Assembly: GCF_052065415.1 (NCBI RefSeq)
Contig: NZ_JBQHUB010000046.1
Span: forward strand, 1-17,836
DNA: 17,836 nucleotides
Direction of reading: 5' to 3'
From: Pseudoflavonifractor_A sp022772585
GTDB taxonomy: Bacteria; Bacillota; Clostridia; Oscillospirales; Oscillospiraceae
Part shown: piece after piece, positions 13,442-17,836 of the stretch
How positions within the stretch are numbered: position 1 is the stretch's first letter
How the letters are laid out: every line of letters begins with the position of its first letter
Program-made: the position numbers and the translations under genes
The notes under the pieces: generated by a model
The model's database searches: none
The model's input: only the letters and a program-made list of their open reading frames with translations
What the model was told of the DNA's origin: nothing

Positions 13442-14617
13442 CTATCGCCCCGCCAGGAGCCGGCGGTTGGTCATGTCCACGCCGAAGGCACCAAGAGGCG
13501 CGGTGATGAGGATGGCCAGCACCGCCACGGTAAGGACCATCTGCCCGCAGGGCAGGCCCAGGGAGAGGGGGATGGAGCCGATGGCGGCCTGGACGGTGGC
13601 TTTGGGGGTGTAGGCGATCATGCAGAACAGCCGCTCCCGCCGGGAGAGGGGGGTGCCCAGCATGCAGAGGAATACCCCCGCCATGCGGAAGAGCAAGGCG
13701 CCCAGGATGACCGCGATGGCGGCGGGACCGGCGGCTGCGGCGTAGCCCACGTCCACAGCGGCGCCCACCAGTACGAAGAGGAGCACCTCGGCCGCCACCC
13801 AGAGCTTGGCGTATTTGGCGGCCAGCCGCCGTGCCATGTCTGGTCTGCGCCGGGCAGCCATGCCGCAGGCCATGACGGCCAGCAGGCCAGAGAAGGGGAA
13901 GCGGCCCTTCAAGGTACTCTCCAGGGCCACCAGCAGGAAAGAGACGCTGAGCAGGATCACCACCTTGGCGGAATCCCGCAGGTGGAAGCGGCGGAAAAAG
14001 GCGGCAAAGGCTGTCCCCGCTCCCAGCCCGGCCAATACGCCGGTCACGATGGCGACGGGGATCTGGAGAACGGCGGCGGGGGAGAGGGACCCCCCCTGGG
14101 CCAGACCGGTGAGGGAGGTAAAGATAACGATGACGAACACGTCATCCACCGACGCGCCGGCCAGGATCATCTGGGGGATGCTGTGCTCCTGACCGTAACC
14201 CTCTTCCATCAGCCGCAGCATTTTGGGGACGATAACGGCGGGGGACACCGCCGCCGTCACAGCTCCCATGATGGCGGCGTCCAGCAGGGAGACCCCCAGC
14301 AGCCGGGGCGCGATGAGGACCATCCCTCCGATCTCGAGACAGGCTGGGACAAAGCACATCAGCACGGCGGGCCGGCCTACCCGCTTCAGGTCTCTGAGGT
14401 CCAGGTTGAGCCCGGCCCTGGTCAGGATGATGATGAGGGCCAGCTGCCGCAGATCGGCTGAGATGTTTAGAACAGAGGGGGCCAGCAGGTCCAGAACGCA
14501 GGGACCCAGCAGGATGCCGGCGATGAGCATCCCCAGCAGGGCGGGCAGCCTCAGCCCCTGTGCCAGCCGGCCCAGGATCATTCCGGTGAGAAAAATGAGT
14601 GCGAGACTTGTGAGCAT
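13442..14617 (-). CDS. CPA2-type cation:proton antiporter under fluoride riboswitch control
   Basis: A 391-residue Na+(K+)/H+ exchanger-like membrane protein, about 12-13 hydrophobic helices with no cytoplasmic TrkA-N/RCK domain. Family marks: LPALLGMLIAGILLGP (24-39), TRAGLNLDL (66-74), SPAVIVPKML (125-134) and the transport-site acidic pair D158-D159 in GASVDDVFVI; YTPKATVQAAIGSIPL in the last third is typical of the group. The ATG has GGAGGA nine bases upstream. A long leader with a fluoride aptamer and overlapping terminator precedes it, so it is likely induced by fluoride, probably helping manage ion or proton balance during fluoride stress. Whether it moves fluoride itself is unknown; it resembles neither CrcB/Fluc nor CLC-F. 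Confidence 0.92.
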   Translation of the reverse strand: MLTSLALIFLTGMILGRLAQGLRLPALLGMLIAGILLGPCVLDLLAPSVLNISADLRQLALIIILTRAGLNLDLRDLKRVGRPAVLMCFVPACLEIGGMVLIAPRLLGVSLLDAAIMGAVTAAVSPAVIVPKMLRLMEEGYGQEHSIPQMILAGASVDDVFVIVIFTSLTGLAQGGSLSPAAVLQIPVAIVTGVLAGLGAGTAFAAFFRRFHLRDSAKVVILLSVSFLLVALESTLKGRFPFSGLLAVMACGMAARRRPDMARRLAAKYAKLWVAAEVLLFVLVGAAVDVGYAAAAGPAAIAVILGALLFRMAGVFLCMLGTPLSRRERLFCMIAYTPKATVQAAIGSIPLSLGLPCGQMVLTVAVLAILITAPLGAFGVDMTNRRLLAGR

Positions 14618-14666
14618 GGTTTCATTCCTCCATCGCAGAGTCTGGCAGGATCAGCGCCTAAAGACG

Positions 14667-14711
14667 AAAAAAGCCGATGATCCTGCAAATTGCTTGCAGA
14701 AGTCATCAGCT
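14667..14711 (-). terminator. Riboswitch expression platform: intrinsic terminator overlapping the aptamer
   Basis: Read on the minus strand, AGCTGATGA (14711-14703) and TTCTGCAA pair with TTGCAGGA and TCATCGGCT (14680-14672), with G-U pairs and one unpaired C. Six T residues follow (14672-14667). The 5' arm is the 3' part of the fluoride aptamer, so aptamer and terminator exclude each other: ligand present gives readthrough. Confidence 0.85.
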
Positions 14712-14756
14712 GATACAGCGGTTTTGGCATAACGCCAGGGGAGAACCTCATTCCCT
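14696..14756 (-). promoter_or_regulatory. Fluoride riboswitch (crcB motif) aptamer
   Basis: The minus strand reads GGGAATGAGGTTCTCCC (14755-14739), then a small stem TGGC-GTTAT-GCCA, then AAACCGCTGTATCAGCTGATG and ACTTCTGC. This matches the conserved core of the fluoride aptamer: a GGnGAUGnnGUUCnCC-type stem-loop, AACCGC, AGCUGAUGACUnCUGC. The closing G-C pair of the first stem is replaced by A-U, a compensated change. The aptamer begins at the predicted transcription start and its 3' end overlaps a terminator. Recognised from the published consensus, not by a covariance search. The extra stem after the first stem-loop is additional to the minimal consensus I know. Confidence 0.87.
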
Positions 14757-14763
14757 GAACGTC

Positions 14764-14792
14764 ATTATAGGGGGAGGGGAGAAAAAAGTCAA
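14764..14792 (-). promoter_or_regulatory. Consensus promoter upstream of the fluoride riboswitch
   Basis: On the minus strand, -35 TTGACT (14787-14792), 17-base spacer, -10 TATAAT (14764-14769). The start site falls near 14757, exactly at the first bases of the aptamer, which supports both calls. Confidence 0.88.
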
Positions 14793-14836
14793 ATGCTTTT
14801 TCGGGCAGGGCGTGAAACGGGCAGCCCCGCTGCCGC

Positions 14837-14865
14837 TTGCGGCATGGACGCGGAGAGAGTATAAT
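14837..14865 (+). promoter_or_regulatory. Promoter upstream of the hairpin leader and nitroreductase
   Basis: -35 TTGCGG (14837-14842), 17-base spacer, -10 TATAAT (14860-14865). The transcript would begin just before the first leader hairpin. A second TATAAT at 14968-14973, inside the palindrome CATTATAATG (14965-14974), has no acceptable -35 and is only a weak alternative start after the hairpins. Confidence 0.65.
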
Positions 14866-14876
14866 AATGTCTGCTG

Positions 14877-14959
14877 AATAAACCGCTTTGCGGTTTATTT
14901 GTGCGGCAACAGCCGCACAATTCGATCAAAAGGGCCATTCTCAGCCCTTTTGATCGAAT
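14877..14959 (+). repeat. Three consecutive perfect hairpins in the nitroreductase leader
   Basis: A: AATAAACCGC (14877-14886) with GCGGTTTATT (14890-14899), 10 bp, loop TTT. B: TGTGCGGC (14900-14907) with GCCGCACA (14912-14919), 8 bp, loop AACA. C: ATTCGATCAAAAGGGC (14920-14935) with GCCCTTTTGATCGAAT (14944-14959), 16 bp, loop CATTCTCA. There is no base between consecutive stems. They match no riboswitch class I know. Options are a dispersed intergenic repeat, a transcript-stabilising leader, or protein-binding sites. Apart from these, the two promoters and the riboswitch, nothing else is evident in the 404-base gap 14618-15021. Confidence 0.85.
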
Positions 14960-15021
14960 TCAGGCATTATAATGAAAAAACGGACGGCAGCGGGCCGCAA
15001 ACAGAGTCTGGAGGGATCGCC

Positions 15022-15549
15022 ATGAGCGAGGTCATGAACAATATCCTGACACGGAGAAGCGTAAAGAAGTATAAACCGGACATGGTGCCGGAGGACGTAC
15101 TGGAGAATATCATCCGGGCGGGCACCTACGCCGCCAACGGCCGGGGCAAGCAGTCCCCCATCATCATCGCGGTGACCGACCGGGCGGTGCGGGACAGGCT
15201 CTCCGCCCTGAACGCCAGGATCATGGGGAAGGACGAGAGCTTCGACCCCTTTTACGGCGCGCCGGTGGTCCTCATCGTGCTGGCCGACCGGGCCGCCCCC
15301 ACCTGCGTGTACGACGGCAGCCTGGTCATGGGCAACCTGATGCTGGCCGCCCACGACGCGGGCCTGGGCAGCTGCTGGATCCACCGGGCTAAGGAGGAGT
15401 TCGACCTGCCCGAGGGGAAGGAACTGCTGCGCTCCCTGGGCATTGAGGGGGACTACGAGGGCATCGGCCACTGCGTGCTGGGCTATGCCGACGGACAGGC
15501 GCCTCAGGCGGCGCCCCGGAAGGAGAACTACGTCTACTACGTGAGATAG
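15022..15549 (+). CDS. Nitroreductase family protein (FMN-dependent)
   Basis: A 175-residue small nitroreductase. Members bind FMN as dimers and use NAD(P)H to reduce nitro compounds, quinones or other acceptors; the physiological substrate cannot be told here. The N-terminal RRSVKKYKPD (11-20) matches the RRS(V/I)R.Y FMN-phosphate motif; AGTYAANGRGKQSP (31-44) lies at the flavin site; SLVMGNLMLAAHDAGLGSCWIH (100-121) is the conserved helix and turn; and the C-terminal GYADGQAPQAAPRKENYVYYV is usual. ATG 15022 is chosen for GGAGG seven bases upstream. The frame remains open further 5' but runs back through the hairpins. It has its own promoter and a strong terminator. Confidence 0.92.
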   Translation: MSEVMNNILTRRSVKKYKPDMVPEDVLENIIRAGTYAANGRGKQSPIIIAVTDRAVRDRLSALNARIMGKDESFDPFYGAPVVLIVLADRAAPTCVYDGSLVMGNLMLAAHDAGLGSCWIHRAKEEFDLPEGKELLRSLGIEGDYEGIGHCVLGYADGQAPQAAPRKENYVYYVR

Positions 15550-15606
15550 CGGTGCTCCGGCGGTGCCGGGCCGTATGACGTCCGGGTATCCTTATAACCG
15601 AATAAC

Positions 15607-15646
15607 CGAAAAGAAGGACACGGTCTGGGCCGTGTCCTTCTTTTCG
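15607..15646 (+). terminator. Strong intrinsic terminator after the nitroreductase gene
   Basis: CGAAAAGAAGGACACGG (15607-15623) pairs perfectly over 17 bp with CCGTGTCCTTCTTTTCG (15630-15646), loop TCTGGG. The T-run is on the 3' arm for the plus strand. No converging gene lies opposite it. Confidence 0.9.
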
Positions 15647-15697
15647 CCATATGGCCGCCATGCAGGTGCAGGCCGCTGACGATCATAAGTGTTAGTG

Positions 15698-15713
15698 ATA
15701 GAGATACCTCTAT
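15698..15713. promoter_or_regulatory. Inverted repeat upstream of the response regulator
   Basis: ATAGAG (15698-15703) and CTCTAT (15708-15713) form a perfect 6-bp inverted repeat with a 4-base spacer in the region ahead of the two-component genes. It could be an operator. I see no convincing promoter nearby: the best -10-like box is TATGAT near 15794, without a good -35. Confidence 0.35.
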
Positions 15714-15840
15714 TGCCGGTTCTGTGGAATGGCGTCAAAAGTTTCCGGCGGCGCAGCGGCCCCGGTTTCAGCAATATTTCAGAAAGCGGGTGTATGATTA
15801 CCATAAGAGCCATATATCCTTTTCAGCAGGGAGACCGCTT

Positions 15841-16459
15841 ATGAAAATACGGATCATAGAAGACGAGGCGCTCTTGGCAGATTCCCTCAAGACCCTGCTG
15901 CAGCTGAAAGGCTTTGAGGTGGAGGTCGTTTACGACGGGGAAGACGGCGCGGAGTATGCGGAGACGGGCATCTACGATCTGCTGATCCTGGATGTGATGA
16001 TGCCCAAGCTGGACGGCTACCGGGTGGCGAGGCGCGTCCGCTCCCAACGGCTTACCACGCCCATTCTCATGTTGACTGCCCGGGCGGAGGTACAGGACCG
16101 CATTGAAGGACTGAATGCGGGGGCGGATTATTATCTGACCAAGCCCTTTGACAATCAGGAGCTGCTGGCCTGCATCAATGCTCTGCTCCGGAGGCAAGGT
16201 GCACAGATAGACGTACTGACCTATGGAAACACCTGCCTGGATCTGAGGTGTGATGCGCCTGCTGATGCAGACACAGGGGCGCAGTATCAAAAAGGAAACG
16301 CTGCTCACCCGCGTGTGGGGCCTTGACTCCAACGCCACAGAGAATAACGTGGAGGTCTATATCGGTTTCCTGCGAAAAAAACTCAAAAGCATCGGTTCCA
16401 ATGTGCGGATCGAGTCGATCCGGCTGATGGGCTATCATTTGGAGGTGGACGAGACATGA
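15841..16459 (+). pseudogene. OmpR-family response regulator, broken by internal deletion and frameshift
   Basis: The receiver domain is intact: acidic pocket E7-D8, phosphoacceptor D51 in LILDVMMPKLDG, T79, K101 in YLTKPFD. After TYGNTCLDL (residue 135, base 16245) the frame changes and the first reading stops at 16326. The rest of the winged helix, MRLLMQTQGRSIKKETLLTR to GYHLEVDET, continues in another frame from about 16250 to the stop at 16457-16459. Compared with intact relatives, about 19-20 residues are missing between LDL and MRLLM (the N-terminal beta strands and the start of the first helix), so roughly 56 bases were deleted. A single sequencing indel would not explain that. GGGAG precedes ATG 15841. 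The truncated product (161 residues) would be a receiver without a DNA-binding domain. Confidence 0.85.
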
Positions 16460-17679
16460 TCCGGCGTCTGCGCATCAAATTTGTCTGCATCAATATGACC
16501 ATTGTGACCGTTATGCTCTGTGCGATCTTTGTAATGGTGCTCTCTTTTACAAAGACGAATCTGGAACGGGAGAGTATCCGCATGCTGCAGACAGTGGCAT
16601 TGGATCCCATGCGTCTGGGGCACCCGGGGGAGGTGAGCGCCGGTGTCCGCCTGCCCTACTTTGCGCTGCAGCTCGGGACAGGCGGCGATCTGGTGGCCGC
16701 CGGCGGAGGCTACTACGACCTGACCGACGCGGAATTGCTGCGGGAGCTGGCCGCGCTGTCCACCGCATCCCCACAGCAAACCGGTGTGCTTTCGGAATAC
16801 GGCCTGCGCTACCTCCGGGTGTCCACTCCCACCGCCCAATGCATCGTATTTGCGGATATCTCCAGTGAGGTAAGCACCATGAATCACCTGGTACGGAACT
16901 GTCTGCTCATCGGCAGCCTGAGCTTTGCGGCATTTTTTATCGTCAGCCTGCTGCTGGCCCGGTGGGCGGTCAAGCCGGTGGAGGTAGCCTGGACACAGCA
17001 GCGGCAGTTTGTGGCCGATGCCTCCCATGAATTGAAGACGCCCCTCACGGTGATCCTGAGCAGCACACAGCTGCTCAGGGAAGAGGGAGCGGACGAGACC
17101 ACCCGCGCACGCCTGACGGATAACATCTTCTCCATGTCCCGCCAAATGAAACGCCTGGTGGAGAGCCTGCTGGAGCTGGCCCGGGTGGATTCCGGCTTTT
17201 CAGACAAGCCTCTTTCCGCCGTGGACCTGAGCAAGGCTGTGACCGAAGCGGTCCTGAACTTTGAGCCCGTGTTCTATGAGCGGCATCTGGAGCTAGACAG
17301 CAGCGTGGAGGAGCACATCCTTGTCAGGGGCAGCGAGGCCCACTTGAAGCAGGCGGCAGATATCCTGCTGGACAACGCCCGCAAATATGCCGCGCCGGAG
17401 AGCCGGGTGGAAGTATCGCTGAAGCGGGTGGGACGAAAACACTGCCTGCTGTCGCTAGCCAGCGCGGGCGCCGCGCTCACGCAAAAGGAACTGAAAGATA
17501 TCTTCAAACGGTTTTACCGGGCCGACTCTGCCCGCAGCAGGGATGGCAGCTACGGGCTGGGGCTCTCCATCGCGGAGGGCATCGTGAAGGGCCACAGGGG
17601 GAGGATCTGGGCTGAGAGCAGGGAGGGCGTGAATACCTTTCTGGTACGTTTGCCTGTCTGTCGTGAAAACGGATACTGA
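16456..17679 (+). CDS. Sensor histidine kinase of the broken two-component pair
   Basis: A 407-residue membrane histidine kinase. Two helices (about 8-31 and 149-168) bracket an extracytoplasmic sensor of about 115 residues. There is almost no HAMP-like linker before the dimerisation helix with phosphoacceptor H191 in FVADASHELKTPLTVI. The catalytic domain has the N box (LLDNARKYA, N307), the F box (IFKRFYRAD, 349-357) and the G2 box (YGLGLSIA, 366-373). The G1 region reads SLASAGAALTQKEL where relatives have an Asn or Asp (S336 here), so ATP binding may be weakened. ATG 16456 overlaps the regulator's stop (ATGA). Because the upstream regulator is damaged, translation coupled to its last frame, and the kinase's output partner, are both in doubt. 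Confidence 0.9.
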   Translation: MIRRLRIKFVCINMTIVTVMLCAIFVMVLSFTKTNLERESIRMLQTVALDPMRLGHPGEVSAGVRLPYFALQLGTGGDLVAAGGGYYDLTDAELLRELAALSTASPQQTGVLSEYGLRYLRVSTPTAQCIVFADISSEVSTMNHLVRNCLLIGSLSFAAFFIVSLLLARWAVKPVEVAWTQQRQFVADASHELKTPLTVILSSTQLLREEGADETTRARLTDNIFSMSRQMKRLVESLLELARVDSGFSDKPLSAVDLSKAVTEAVLNFEPVFYERHLELDSSVEEHILVRGSEAHLKQAADILLDNARKYAAPESRVEVSLKRVGRKHCLLSLASAGAALTQKELKDIFKRFYRADSARSRDGSYGLGLSIAEGIVKGHRGRIWAESREGVNTFLVRLPVCRENGY

Positions 17680-17706
17680 TTTCAAATAAAATGTTTTATT
17701 GGAAAT
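17679..17706. repeat. AT-rich 28-bp imperfect palindrome after the kinase gene
   Basis: ATTTC, one mismatched base, AATAAAA (17679-17691) mirror TTTTATT, one base, GAAAT (17694-17706) around a TG centre. It overlaps the last base of the kinase stop codon. The T-run within the 3' arm could make it a weak terminator; an operator for a following gene is equally possible. Confidence 0.55.
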
Positions 17707-17730
17707 CCTGCGTGCTTCGCACACTGGCGG

Positions 17731-17836
<106 letters not shown>

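Noticed and set aside
13280..14461. A 393-codon plus-strand open frame opposite the antiporter gene
   Set aside because: The minus-strand antiporter has family motifs, promoter, riboswitch and ribosome binding site. The antisense product is Gly/His/Gln-rich with no domain.
14877..14959. A known riboswitch or T-box in the nitroreductase leader
   Set aside because: None of the conserved cores I know (FMN, guanidine, ydaO, yybP-ykoY, T-box sequence) is present; only perfect inverted repeats are seen.
14899..15021. N-terminal extension of the nitroreductase by 41 residues
   Set aside because: It would be read through the leader hairpins. The motif-bearing family start has its own GGAGG at the right distance.
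15688..15705. Resemblance of TTAGTGATAGAGA to a tet operator half
   Set aside because: Only a short partial match with no TetR-type gene nearby. Kept only as an unnamed inverted repeat.

Overview
The window looks like chromosomal DNA from a GC-rich Clostridia member, most like the Oscillospiraceae gut lineage (Flavonifractor, Lawsonibacter and similar). This is inferred from the gene order (smc-ftsY; yhbY-nadD-yqeK-lytR-rsfS), the protein sequences, strong GGAGG-type ribosome binding sites, frequent TTG starts and textbook TTGAC(A/T/G)-17-TATAAT promoters. No taxonomic search was possible. The right end breaks down into a 36-base G homopolymer followed by low-complexity sequence, which looks like a contig-end artefact.

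Layout. (1) 1-111: right end of an IS3-family insertion sequence, with the last codons of its transposase. (2) 129-1426, minus: a small AbrB/SpoVT regulator translationally coupled to an acyltransferase-3 membrane protein, behind a strong promoter that overlaps a palindrome. (3) 1636-11543, plus: a long housekeeping run: smc, a zinc-ribbon protein, ftsY, rph, an XTP/dITP pyrophosphatase, yhbY, a nadD-yqeK fusion, an LCP cell-wall ligase and rsfS. It ends at a bidirectional terminator. Between smc and the zinc-ribbon gene, the last 80 bp of smc (90 bp of sequence in all) are duplicated, and the two copies are separated by five back-to-back hairpins. (4) 11607-13380: a stand-alone IscU-type scaffold (minus) and an AI-2E-family membrane protein (plus), from divergent consensus promoters. 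(5) 13442-14756, minus: a CPA2-type cation:proton antiporter preceded by a fluoride (crcB-type) riboswitch with an overlapping terminator. (6) 14837-15646, plus: a small nitroreductase whose leader is three consecutive perfect hairpins. (7) 15841-17679, plus: a two-component system in which the OmpR-type regulator is broken by an internal deletion with a frameshift, while the downstream histidine kinase remains open.

How the parts work together. Region 3 combines chromosome organisation (SMC), membrane targeting (FtsY), RNA and ribosome maturation or silencing (RNase PH, YhbY, RsfS), nucleotide hygiene (XTPase), NAD synthesis and Ap4A turnover (NadD-YqeK) and wall polymer attachment (LCP), a growth-linked set common in Firmicutes. 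Region 5 is a toxic-anion response: fluoride is predicted to stabilise the aptamer, block the terminator and switch on the antiporter.

The observations most worth a second look are the smc 3'-end duplication with its hairpin array, the riboswitch with an extra peripheral stem, the three-hairpin leader of the nitroreductase, and the decaying two-component system. I found no CRISPR array, tRNA, rRNA, phage module or obvious defence system.
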